Assembly (NCBI GenBank): GCA_025933935.1
Contig: JAICYZ010000006.1
Span: 1 to 42,594 of the forward strand
DNA length: 42,594 nucleotides
Direction: 5' to 3'
Source: Chitinophagaceae bacterium
Lineage (GTDB): Bacteria; Bacteroidota; Bacteroidia; Chitinophagales; Chitinophagaceae
Part shown: one piece after another, positions 24,079 through 31,018 of the stretch
Layout: each line of letters opens with the position of its first letter
Position numbering within the stretch: position 1 is the first letter of the stretch
Notes under the pieces: model-generated
What the model saw: only the letters and a program-made list of their open reading frames with translations
The model's database searches: none
What the model was told of the DNA's origin: nothing
Position numbers and translations under genes: made by a program

Positions 24079-25995
24079 ATGCAAAAAATATTACTTCTTG
24101 TTTTATTCATTTCTTTTTATTTATCATCCAAGTCACAATGGTATGACCCTGAAAAAGTGGACCATAAGGCTATTACAATCTATACCCTTGCTATCAATAA
24201 AGCCAGAAACGGCGATTATGCGTCTTCTGTAAAAATGATCAACGAAGCGCTGAAAATCGAGCCAAAATATGTAGATGCTTATCTCTCGTTGGCCGGCATT
24301 GACGCAGATTTGAAAAATTATACTTCTTCTGTTTCTTATTTTCAAAAAGCCTTTTCTTTGGATTCGGTTTATGCAAAAGATTTTCTTCTTCCCTACTCTA
24401 TTTCCTTAGCCGGGTGCGGCCGTTTTAATGACGCTTTAGATGCAGTGAACGCTTTTCTGTCTAATCCAAAATTAAATGAAAGAAGCATAAAATCAGGTGA
24501 ATTCAGAAAAAAAACTTATGAGTTTGCTATTGATTATGCAAAAGCCCACCCTGAAAAAAATTATGTTTTTGCTCCGGAAAATATGGGAGACAGTATCAAT
24601 ACCGCTGATCTTGAATATTTTCCTTCTTTAACCATTGATGGCAAAAAATTAATTTTCACCCGCAGGATGAATAATAAAGAAAGTTTTTATGAGAGTGATA
24701 AGCAAAACGAAGTTTGGGGAAAAGCATTTCCCCTTGCCGGTAAGATAAATTCACCGGATAACAACGTGGGAGCACAAAACATTTCGCAGGACGGGCAATG
24801 GCTGGTTTATACAGGCTGCAATTTTCCCCGCGGAATGGGTAGTTGCGATTTGTATATTTCATATCTTACAAAAAACGGCTGGAGCGAACCGCAAAATCTT
24901 GGCTGGAATGTGAACTCGGAATTTTGGGAATCGACTCCTTCGCTTTCTCCGGATAAAAGAGATTTATATTTTAGCAGCAACAGGCCTGGTGGCTACGGCG
25001 GCAAAGATATTTGGGTAAGTCACCGGACTGACAATGGAAACTGGAGCGTACCTGAAAACCTCGGACCGGATATCAACACTGCCGGCGATGAAAGCACACC
25101 TTTCATTCATGCCGATAACCAGACTTTATATTTTAATTCCAACGGCCTTCCGGGATACAGTGAAAAGCCTGATCTCTTTGTAACAAAAAAGCTTCCGGAT
25201 GGCAAGTGGAGCAAACCCGAAAATCTTGGTTATCCGATCAATACAATAGACGATGAAGGTTCGATGATTGTTGCTGCAGATGGTAAAACCGCGTATTATT
25301 CCAGTGACAAAATTGACACAAAAGGCGGATTGGACATTTACACGTTTACACTTCGGAAGGACTTGCGTCCATTAAGAACTTTATGGGCAAAAGGAAAGGT
25401 TTATGATAAAAAAACCAATGCCGGCCTGCCGTCTACAGTTGTTTTGACGGATATAAATTCCCGCCAGATCATCAGCAAATTACAAACAGATGAGGAAGGA
25501 AATTATCTAGTTACACTTCCTGTCGGAAAAGATTATGCCTTCAATGTTCACCGGAAAGGATATTTATTTTACTCGCAGAATTATAACATTGACTCTACTT
25601 CTACCGATTCGGTATTTAATGTAAATATTCCTTTGGAACCAATTGAAGCGAATGCGAAAATCATTTTGAAAAATGTATTTTTTGATACCAAAAAAACGCA
25701 ATTAAAACCCGCATCAATTACTGAATTGGATAATGTCGTGAGGCTGATGAATGAAAACCCCAACATGAAAATTATGATCAGCGGCTATACGGATAATGTA
25801 GGAAAACCTGCGGATAATTTAAAGCTTTCTTTAGGCAGGGCCGTGTCTGTTGTTAATTATTTATTGAGCAAAGGGGTAAATAATAACCGGCTTGCTTTTA
25901 AAGGCCTTGGCGAAGCAAATCCAATCGCAACAAACGATACAGAAGAAGGACGGGCGCAAAACCGACGCACTGAATTGACCGTAGTGAGTAATTAG
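24079..25995 (+). CDS. OmpA family protein with TPR, PD40 beta-propeller and CnaB-like domains
   Basis: The 638-residue protein has a signal peptide (ILLLVLFISFYLSSKS). TPR-like repeats span about 25-130 (YVDAYLSLAGIDADLKNY). A PD40/WD40-like propeller spans about 185-440 with repeated blades such as STPSLSPDKRDLYFSSNRPG. A carboxypeptidase-regulatory/CnaB-like domain lies at about 455-535, and a C-terminal OmpA peptidoglycan-binding domain (about 545-638) contains ISGYTDNVGKPADNLKLSLG and the final AQNRRTEL. This architecture is common in Bacteroidetes as a periplasmic or outer-membrane protein tied to the cell wall, often beside gliding or type IX secretion genes (none seen here). Its role is structural or scaffolding by inference. 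Confidence 0.9.
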   Translation: MQKILLLVLFISFYLSSKSQWYDPEKVDHKAITIYTLAINKARNGDYASSVKMINEALKIEPKYVDAYLSLAGIDADLKNYTSSVSYFQKAFSLDSVYAKDFLLPYSISLAGCGRFNDALDAVNAFLSNPKLNERSIKSGEFRKKTYEFAIDYAKAHPEKNYVFAPENMGDSINTADLEYFPSLTIDGKKLIFTRRMNNKESFYESDKQNEVWGKAFPLAGKINSPDNNVGAQNISQDGQWLVYTGCNFPRGMGSCDLYISYLTKNGWSEPQNLGWNVNSEFWESTPSLSPDKRDLYFSSNRPGGYGGKDIWVSHRTDNGNWSVPENLGPDINTAGDESTPFIHADNQTLYFNSNGLPGYSEKPDLFVTKKLPDGKWSKPENLGYPINTIDDEGSMIVAADGKTAYYSSDKIDTKGGLDIYTFTLRKDLRPLRTLWAKGKVYDKKTNAGLPSTVVLTDINSRQIISKLQTDEEGNYLVTLPVGKDYAFNVHRKGYLFYSQNYNIDSTSTDSVFNVNIPLEPIEANAKIILKNVFFDTKKTQLKPASITELDNVVRLMNENPNMKIMISGYTDNVGKPADNLKLSLGRAVSVVNYLLSKGVNNNRLAFKGLGEANPIATNDTEEGRAQNRRTELTVVSN

Positions 25996-26036
25996 GAAAA
26001 ATAATTTAGTAATTTTAAAAAAGTAAAAAATCAGAC

Positions 26037-26240
26037 ATGAAACTTACCATGGTAATAAGCAAAGGAGAAGAGTTTTTTATTGGAACAATAAAAGAAATTC
26101 CTGCTGTTTTAACACAGGGAAAAACAGTTGAAGAAACTAAAGCAAATGTATTAGATGCATTAGAATTATACCTTGAAGACATGCAAAGTGAGGAAGACAA
26201 TGCAAATAAAATTCTTGAAGAAGATTTAATTATTAGCTGA
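26037..26240 (+). CDS. hicB: HicB family antitoxin
   Basis: The 67-residue protein has the partial RNase-H-like HicB fold: MVISKGEEFFIGTIKEIPAV gives the first two strands, TQGKTVEETKANVLDALELY the helix, and an acidic tail follows. It is short: a C-terminal DNA-binding domain is absent, as in other minimal HicB proteins of Bacteroidetes. HicB binds and blocks HicA, an mRNA-cleaving toxin, and often represses its own operon. Its stop (TGA, 26238-26240) overlaps the ATG of the toxin gene by one base, so the genes are translationally coupled with the antitoxin first. HicB itself is intact, while the downstream hicA frame is broken. Confidence 0.82.
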   Translation: MKLTMVISKGEEFFIGTIKEIPAVLTQGKTVEETKANVLDALELYLEDMQSEEDNANKILEEDLIIS

Positions 26241-26430
26241 TGTCGATAAAAAGAAGCGAATTCCTTTCTCATGACATCAAAACAATTGTTTCCTTGATAG
26301 GAATGGCGGCAATCATGATATTTATCAAAATCGGTTAACAAAGAAAAAAACTTCTGTTCCAAGACATTCTCACTTGGATAAAAATCTTTGTATTTTAATT
26401 TGTAGACAATTAGAAATTCCAAAATTGTAA
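26240..26430 (+). pseudogene. hicA: HicA family toxin gene, frameshifted
   Basis: The ATG at 26240 opens MSIKRSEFLSHDIK in frame, then the frame runs on to a stop at 26336-26338 after 32 residues. In the -1 frame from 26281 a clear HicA sequence continues: NNCFLDRNGGNHDIYQNRLT, then KKKTSVPRHSHLDKNL and CRQLEIPKL, ending at TAA 26428-26430. GGNHDIY holds the catalytic histidine of HicA, and VPRH is the usual strand. The interval is 191 bp, one base short of 64 codons. One extra A in the AAAA run at 26279-26282 restores a 63-residue HicA. Either the toxin has decayed or the run was misread during sequencing. HicA cleaves mRNA on the ribosome-independent route. Confidence 0.85.
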
Positions 26431-26465
26431 GAGGAATTTTATTATTTTACAATCTAAATTTCAGC

Positions 26466-27566
26466 ATGCAAAAAGAACTGCTTTATCAGATTGCACTCAC
26501 GCTTATTCCGAACATTGGAGATGTAAATGCAAAAGCATTGCTGAACCATTTTGGAAGTGCCGAAGCAGTTTTTCATGCTCCGAAAAAAATACTCGATGAG
26601 ATAGAGGGGATCGGCCCAATTCGCGCTAATTCAATAAAGGATTTCAAAGATTTTTCGCGGGCAGAAGAAGAAATTGAATTTATTAAAAAATACAAAATCA
26701 CTCCACTCTTTCTTACTGATAAAAATTATCCTCACAGATTATTGAATTGCTATGATAGTCCACCCATGTTGTATTACAAGGGAAATGCTGATTTAAATTC
26801 ATCACAAATCGTTGCCATTGTTGGCACCCGAAACCATCATGAATATGGAAAAAACATGACTGAAAGATTGGTAGAAGAACTTGTTAATGAAAATGTTCTG
26901 ATCGTTAGCGGACTGGCTTTCGGAATTGACAGCATTGCCCATAAAACTTCAGTGAAATACAATGTGCCGACGATTGGCGTGTTGGCTCATGGGCTTGACA
27001 GAGTTTATCCCTCTCAAAATTCTGCCCTGGCAAAGCAAATGATTTCGTGTGGAGGATTGCTCACCGAGTTCAAGAGTAACACCATTCCTGACAAACAAAA
27101 TTTTCCCGGAAGAAACCGTATCGTGGCGGGAATCAGTGACGCGGTTATTGTTGTAGAATCAGGGATAAAAGGAGGTTCATTAATTACAGCCGAACTGGCA
27201 AATAGTTATCATAAAGACGTGTTCGCTTTCCCTGGAAGAGCGGATGATTCTAAAAGCATGGGATGCAATTACCTCATTAAAAATAATAAAGCGATGCTCA
27301 TTACTTCTGCCGATGATGTACTTGAGAATATGAGCTGGAAAGAAAATAAAAAGAAGCCTGTTAAAAAACAACGGGAATTATTTATCGAATTTTCTGCAGA
27401 AGAAAAAGTGGTAGTTGATATTTTGCAAACATTGGAACAAATTCATATCGATGAATTGTATTTCAAAAGCAAGCTTAGCAGCAGTGCCGTTGCACAGGCT
27501 TTGCTGATGCTGGAAATGCAGGGAATAGTAGCTTCTTTGCCGGGAAAAATTTATAAGATGACCTGA
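26466..27566 (+). CDS. dprA: DNA-processing protein DprA
   Basis: The 366-residue protein protects incoming single-stranded DNA and loads RecA during natural transformation. An N-terminal helix-hairpin-helix-like region (IPNIGDVNAKALLNHFGSAE and IEGIGPIRANSI, residues about 13-60) precedes the Rossmann-like core. In the core are IVAIVGTRNHHEYGKNM, VSGLAFGIDSIAHKTS (the SG-GID signature), FPGRNRIVAGISDAVIVVE and GGSLITAELANSYHKDVFA. A C-terminal winged-helix-like segment ends at about 360 (VAQALLMLEMQGIVASLPG). The gene lies 35 bp after the broken hicA. ComF in the same window belongs to the same process. Length and motifs are normal. Confidence 0.95.
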   Translation: MQKELLYQIALTLIPNIGDVNAKALLNHFGSAEAVFHAPKKILDEIEGIGPIRANSIKDFKDFSRAEEEIEFIKKYKITPLFLTDKNYPHRLLNCYDSPPMLYYKGNADLNSSQIVAIVGTRNHHEYGKNMTERLVEELVNENVLIVSGLAFGIDSIAHKTSVKYNVPTIGVLAHGLDRVYPSQNSALAKQMISCGGLLTEFKSNTIPDKQNFPGRNRIVAGISDAVIVVESGIKGGSLITAELANSYHKDVFAFPGRADDSKSMGCNYLIKNNKAMLITSADDVLENMSWKENKKKPVKKQRELFIEFSAEEKVVVDILQTLEQIHIDELYFKSKLSSSAVAQALLMLEMQGIVASLPGKIYKMT

Positions 27567-27740
27567 TAAAGAATTCACATTTTTGGGGATGTTGCCGGTC
27601 TGTGAGGAACGAAGATCAGGTAAACATACAAATATGGCCGGTTCCTAATTTATTTTTATTCTAAAACAAAAATAATCAATCGTCGTTGTCTTAGATTTAA
27701 AACGAATGCTAATCACACCGTTACGGTAGATCTAAAATAA

Positions 27741-27773
27741 AAAAAAGTCGCCTCACGAATGAGACAACTTTTT
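27741..27773 (-). terminator. Imperfect hairpin terminator after rpsP
   Basis: The arms around AGTCGCCTCA and TGAGACAACT pair with two mismatches around a CGAA loop, with A-rich sequence on the rpsP-distal side giving U residues in minus-strand RNA. It lies about 34 bp past the rpsP stop; T residues on the plus side could also serve dprA. Confidence 0.6.
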
Positions 27774-27806
27774 AAAGCTTTATTAAATTTTTTACTTTAA
27801 TACAGA

Positions 27807-28268
27807 TTATTCACCTTGTGCTGCTGCCGGAGTTTCCTGCTGCTTTGCTTTAGGCGCTTCTGCTTTTTTTACAAATGCAGGGCGGCTTGCGGCTCTTGCT
27901 TTTTTGTGCGTTTCCTGGCGTTTAGCAAATTCTGCGTCATGCTCGCTGCTCCATTTGGTGAATTTTTCCATTGCAGCTGCTTCGTCAAATAAGCCTAGTG
28001 ATACTCCACGAAGCAAATGCTTCAGATAAAGCACACCTTTAAAACTTAAAATACGACGAACTGTGTCAGTAGGTTGTGCACCTTTGTGCAACCATTCCAA
28101 TGCCTTCTGACGATCAACCTGTATTGTTGCAGGTACCGTTAAAGGATTGTAAGAACCGAGTTTCTGAATAAATTTACCATCGCGTGGGCTACGTGCATCC
28201 GCAACTACAATAAAGTAAAATGGTCTCTTCTTTGAGCCATGGCGTTGCAATCTCATTTTTACAGCCAT
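27807..28268 (-). CDS. rpsP: 30S ribosomal protein S16 with C-terminal extension
   Basis: S16 sits in the 30S body near the platform and helps assembly. The core is clear in residues about 1-80: [40 protein letters not shown] and [14 protein letters not shown]. The total of 153 residues is nearly twice the E. coli protein: the last 70 residues form a Lys/Ala/Glu-rich tail (ending [14 protein letters not shown]). Extended S16 is common in Bacteroidetes. On the minus strand ffh lies 139 bp upstream. The rimM and trmD genes that often follow rpsP in other bacteria are absent: a terminator comes instead. Confidence 0.95.
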   Translation of the reverse strand: MAVKMRLQRHGSKKRPFYFIVVADARSPRDGKFIQKLGSYNPLTVPATIQVDRQKALEWLHKGAQPTDTVRRILSFKGVLYLKHLLRGVSLGLFDEAAAMEKFTKWSSEHDAEFAKRQETHKKARAASRPAFVKKAEAPKAKQQETPAAAQGE

Positions 28269-28407
28269 AAAAAATAGAAATTTTCTTGGGTTGTGATTAA
28301 ATTTGGTTTATATAAAGGAAAGCGAAGATAAGGCAATACTTGAAACACGCAAAAGAATTATGTTATTTTTTCAAAAAAATGACCTTAATGCTTCATTTTT
28401 CAACAGT

Positions 28408-29730
28408 TTATCTTCTTCCTAATCCAGCCAGTTTTCCCATCGGCATTTTGTTCATCATCTTCATCATGGATTTCATCTGGTCAAATTGTTTGATAAATTG
28501 GTTCACATCAGCAATATCTTTTCCACTTCCCTTTGCAATACGCTGTTTCCGGCTGGGATTTATCAAATCCGGGTTGCGGCGTTCTTCCAAAGTCATTGAA
28601 TTAATCATCGCTTCAATTCCTTTAAAGGCATCGTCATTGATGTCAATGTCTTTTATTTGTTTTCCAACTCCCGGAATCATTCCCATCAGGTCTTTCAGGT
28701 TTCCCATCTTTTTTATCTGGTGAAGCTGTGTTTTAAAATCTTCAAAGTCAAACTGATTTTTACGAATTTTCTTTTCGAGCTTGGCAGCCTGCGCTTCGTC
28801 AAATTGCTCCTGTGCTTTTTCTACCAGGCTAACAATATCACCCATTCCCAAAATACGCTGCGCCATCCTCTCCGGATAAAACACATCGAGGGTTTCCATC
28901 TTTTCTCCACTGCTGACAAACTTGATCGGTTTATTTACCGTGTATTTTATGGAAATAGCTGCACCACCGCGGGTATCACCATCGAGTTTTGTAAGAACCA
29001 CCCCGGTATAATTCAATCGCTGATTGAACGCAGCTGCAGTATTCACCGCATCCTGGCCGGTCATGCTATCTACTACAAATAAAATTTCTTTTGGATTTAA
29101 AGCACTCTTAACATTCGCCACTTCCGTCATCATCACCTCATCAATGGCGAGTCGGCCGGCTGTATCAATAATAACTACATTTTTATTTTTTGATTTTGCT
29201 TCTTTCAAAGCATTCTGAGCGATTTCAACGACGTTTTTATTTTCAGGCTCGCTGTAAACTTCTACATGGATCTGTCCACCCAAAACTTTCAACTGTTCAA
29301 TTGCGGCAGGCCGATAAACGTCGCCCGCAACAAGTAGTGGCGATTTCCCTTTTTTCGTCTTCAGATAATTCGCCAGTTTTGCGCTAAAGGTTGTTTTACC
29401 ACTACCCTGCAAACCCGCTATTAAAATAATTGCCGGATTTCCACTAAGGTCCAAATCCGTTTCAACTCCACCCATCAAATCGGTTAATTCATCTTTTACG
29501 ATCTTAACCATCAATTGGCCTGGACTAACCGCGTTGATCACTTTTTCACCGGTAGCTTTTTCTTTGATGGTATCAGTAAATTCTTTTGCGATTTTATAGT
29601 TTACATCGGCATCGACGAGGGCACGACGAATATCTTTTACTGTGGAAGCGATATTTAATTCGGTAATTCTTCCTTGTCCTTTCAGGTTTTTAAACGCGGT
29701 ATCAAGCCGGTCGCTTAACGATTCAAACAT
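28408..29730 (-). CDS. ffh: Signal recognition particle GTPase Ffh (SRP54)
   Basis: The 440-residue protein binds signal peptides of nascent membrane and secreted proteins and delivers ribosomes to FtsY. The N domain (residues 1-85) starts MFESLSDRLDTAFKNLKGQG. The G domain has the P-loop GLQGSGKTTFSAKLA near residue 106, VVIIDTAGRL near 187 and VLTKLDGDTRGGAA near 247. The M domain (about 300-440) is Met-rich with the RNA-binding helix-loop RNPDLINPSRKQRIAKGSG and ends MGKLAGLGRR. A TAAATTTG box 69 bp before the start is a candidate promoter element. The gene is upstream of rpsP. Confidence 0.97.
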   Translation of the reverse strand: MFESLSDRLDTAFKNLKGQGRITELNIASTVKDIRRALVDADVNYKIAKEFTDTIKEKATGEKVINAVSPGQLMVKIVKDELTDLMGGVETDLDLSGNPAIILIAGLQGSGKTTFSAKLANYLKTKKGKSPLLVAGDVYRPAAIEQLKVLGGQIHVEVYSEPENKNVVEIAQNALKEAKSKNKNVVIIDTAGRLAIDEVMMTEVANVKSALNPKEILFVVDSMTGQDAVNTAAAFNQRLNYTGVVLTKLDGDTRGGAAISIKYTVNKPIKFVSSGEKMETLDVFYPERMAQRILGMGDIVSLVEKAQEQFDEAQAAKLEKKIRKNQFDFEDFKTQLHQIKKMGNLKDLMGMIPGVGKQIKDIDINDDAFKGIEAMINSMTLEERRNPDLINPSRKQRIAKGSGKDIADVNQFIKQFDQMKSMMKMMNKMPMGKLAGLGRR

Positions 29731-29799
29731 ATTACTGAGTAATTAAATTTTTTATAAAAACGATAAAAAAAGTGAACTGGATATATTCACTTAACATTG

Positions 29800-29807
29800 C
29801 AAATTTA
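29800..29807 (-). promoter_or_regulatory. Candidate -7 box (TAAATTTG) of ffh with leader hairpin
   Basis: TAAATTTG on minus fits TAnnTTTG and predicts a 5' leader of about 60 bases. Just downstream of the predicted start lies the inverted repeat AAGTGAA (29770-29776) / TTCACTT (29786-29792), which could fold in the leader or bind a protein. No clear -33 TTG is present. Confidence 0.4.
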
Positions 29808-29887
29808 CGAAAGTTGTATCTTTTTTTGAAAATACGAATTGTCCGAATTTGTTGCTTTACTGGGAAGATTTTAATAAAAATAATTGG

Positions 29888-29987
29888 TGGTCCCGCCAGG
29901 AATCGAACCTGGATCGGGACCTTCGGAAACTCTTATACTATCCCCGTCCGAACGGGTTCAGCCGGGCGGGCATTGTACTACGAGACA
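29888..29987 (-). pseudogene. tRNA-Arg(CCG) pseudogene with insertion in the D-loop
   Basis: Read on minus, this matches the intact tRNA-Arg at 30252-30323 through the anticodon loop (TTCCGAA, CCG anticodon) and the whole T arm and 3' acceptor strand. It differs in four ways. Position 1 is T instead of G, so pair 1-72 is lost. A 28-base insertion splits the D-loop between the two G residues. The 3' side of the anticodon stem reads GGTCC instead of GCTCC, removing the 30-40 pair. The variable loop also differs. CCA follows the discriminator base at 29885-29887, which the intact gene lacks. The combination argues against function. Confidence 0.8.
29943..29970. repeat. 28-bp GC-rich partly palindromic insertion in a tRNA D-loop
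   Basis: Compared with the intact tRNA copy, 28 extra bases lie between AATG and GATA of the D-loop (boundaries can shift by one base). About 79% are G or C, far above the surrounding DNA. The left half contains CCCGT-CCGA-ACGGG as a hairpin, and the whole insert can fold as CCCGTCC/GGGCGGG plus GAAC/GTTC with a bulge. Such a short palindrome recalls the palindromic repeat elements known from Rickettsia, though no kinship is claimed. Confidence 0.7.
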
Positions 29988-29988
29988 T

Positions 29989-30234
29989 CTATGGTTGAAA
30001 CATCTTGCTTTTCAGGAACCGTCGTCCGGCAGCTGTTTTAAAATATTTTTCTATTTCAATTGCTTCCCTTTCTGTATCAAACTCTTCAAAATAAACCATT
30101 TTAAAAGGAATATATGGGCGAATAGATTCTGTCATACCGGAATTATGCTGTTGCAAGCGAGTTGTTAAATTCTTACAGTGACCTTTGTAAAAATAATTAT
30201 GTTCAATACTTTTTAAAACATAAGCAAAAAACAT
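29989..30234 (-). CDS. GIY-YIG nuclease family protein (UvrC/URI-type domain)
   Basis: I start at the ATG at 30232-30234, giving 81 residues; the longer reading frame to 30309 would translate the tRNA gene and is not credible. The domain shows MFFAYVLKSIEHNYFYKGHC, where AYVL and YKG replace the GIY and YIG strands. NLTTRLQQHNSG follows with the catalytic-site Arg, and then FKMVYFEEFDTEREAIEIEK carries the metal-binding Glu region, and GRRFLK ends the fold. Free-standing GIY-YIG proteins of this size are DNA nucleases of mostly unknown role, related to homing endonucleases. The stop codon (29989-29991) lies one base from the tRNA pseudogene, and the start lies 17 bp after the intact tRNA, so it may be co-transcribed with the tRNA. 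Confidence 0.88.
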   Translation of the reverse strand: MFFAYVLKSIEHNYFYKGHCKNLTTRLQQHNSGMTESIRPYIPFKMVYFEEFDTEREAIEIEKYFKTAAGRRFLKSKMFQP

Positions 30235-30251
30235 AGGTTTGATAATTTTTG

Positions 30252-30323
30252 TGGTCCCGCCAGGAATCGAACCTGGATCTGGAGCTTCGGAAACTCTTAT
30301 ACTATCCATTGTACTACGAGACC
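30252..30323 (-). tRNA. tRNA-Arg, anticodon CCG
   Basis: The minus-strand sequence folds as a full cloverleaf. The acceptor GGTCTCG pairs with CGGGACC, the D stem is GTAC/GTAT with loop AATGGATA containing the GG pair, and the anticodon loop is TTCCGAA (CCG, reading arginine CGG codons). The T arm is CCAGG-TTCGATT-CCTGG and the discriminator is A. The anticodon stem has one A-C mismatch at 27-43. CCA is not encoded. It is followed at once by the GIY-YIG gene and then by a degenerate second copy. Confidence 0.92.
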
Positions 30324-30358
30324 AAACCTTTAACCTTTAAACAATTCACTTTAAACAA

Positions 30359-30952
30359 TCACGCCCCAAAAGCTGCAATATTACTTCCAAAAATTTTAAC
30401 GGCAATGGCAATTAATATGACGCCAAAAAATTTTCTGATTACTGACAATCCGCTTGGACCTAGAACCTTTTCTACCCAATTAAGTGACTTTAAAACAATA
30501 AAAATCACAATACAGTTAATCAAGATTCCGAGCAGGATATTAATGTCATGATAACCGGCTTTTAAAGACATAATCGTTGTCAGCGTTCCCGACCCTGCGA
30601 TTAAAGGAAACGCAATGGGAACCATACTTCCGCTTTTTGGATTGTTTTCCTGTTTAAAAAAATCAACTCCGAGGATCATTTCAAGGCCGATAATAAAAAT
30701 TACTATACTTCCGGCTACTGCAAAGGAATGTACATCAAGGCCGAGCAGGTTTAAAAATTGCTCACCTACAAATAAAAATAAAATCATCAAAGCGCCGGAA
30801 GCAATCGTTGCCTGAAGTGACCGTATTTGTCCACCCATTTTGTCTTTTAATGAAATCAAAACAGGAATAGATCCTAAAATATCAATTACCGCAAACAAAG
30901 TAAATGTGATAGTAATTAATTCGGTCTTTGAAATGTTGGCAATGCTTGGCAT
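30359..30952 (-). CDS. MarC family (UPF0056) integral membrane protein
   Basis: The 197-residue protein has about six transmembrane helices: TITFTLFAVIDILGSIPVLI (about 13-32), ASGALMILFLFVGEQFLNLL, SFAVAGSIVIFIIGLEMILG, then after a loop with the conserved PIAFPLIAGSGTLTTIMSL the remaining helices to GVILIAIAVKIFG. Both the D-x-x-G-x-x-P motif (DILGSIP) and the PLIAGPG-like motif (PLIAGSG) mark the MarC family. Its transport role is unknown; the old link to multiple antibiotic resistance in E. coli has been withdrawn. A strong promoter match precedes it. Confidence 0.92.
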   Translation of the reverse strand: MPSIANISKTELITITFTLFAVIDILGSIPVLISLKDKMGGQIRSLQATIASGALMILFLFVGEQFLNLLGLDVHSFAVAGSIVIFIIGLEMILGVDFFKQENNPKSGSMVPIAFPLIAGSGTLTTIMSLKAGYHDINILLGILINCIVIFIVLKSLNWVEKVLGPSGLSVIRKFFGVILIAIAVKIFGSNIAAFGA

Positions 30953-30963
30953 TCATTTTTTTT

Positions 30964-30995
30964 CAAATGTAGGAAAGATGAAACTACTGGAACAA
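30964..30995 (-). promoter_or_regulatory. Promoter of the MarC-family gene
   Basis: On minus, TTG (30995-30993) and TACATTTG (30971-30964) are separated by 21 bp, matching the Bacteroidetes -33/-7 layout. The -7 box ends 11 bp before the ATG, so the 5' leader must be only a few bases long. Confidence 0.55.
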
Positions 30996-31018
30996 TTCTA
31001 TCAGCAAATTAAAAAAAA

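Larger units (their letters stand above)
29888..30323 (-). mobile_element. Putative tRNA-associated GIY-YIG element: tRNA-Arg, nuclease gene, tRNA-Arg pseudogene
   Basis: Two same-orientation copies of a tRNA-Arg(CCG) gene, with 5' ends 336 bp apart, flank one small GIY-YIG gene that fills almost all of the space between them. The upstream copy folds normally; the downstream copy has a 28-bp insertion and damaged stems. The unit looks like a minimal element that joined a tRNA gene and left one functional and one displaced copy. The layout is directly visible. Mobility is inference: no other copy or target site is in this window to compare. A simple tandem duplication of the tRNA with the gene caught between copies is the alternative. 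Confidence 0.5.

Noticed and set aside
26279-26283. Programmed -1 frameshift to make HicA
   Set aside because: The site is CAAAACA without a canonical X-XXY-YYZ heptamer, and the P-site codon would re-pair poorly; a lost base or read error is simpler.
26015-26422. Minus-strand open frame opposite hicBA
   Set aside because: It covers the intact hicB and the frameshifted hicA in antisense, has no recognisable domain, and the plus strand explains the region.
30235-30309. N-terminal extension of the GIY-YIG reading frame (about 25 codons)
   Set aside because: It translates the 3' part of the tRNA-Arg gene on the same strand; the domain starts at the ATG at 30234.
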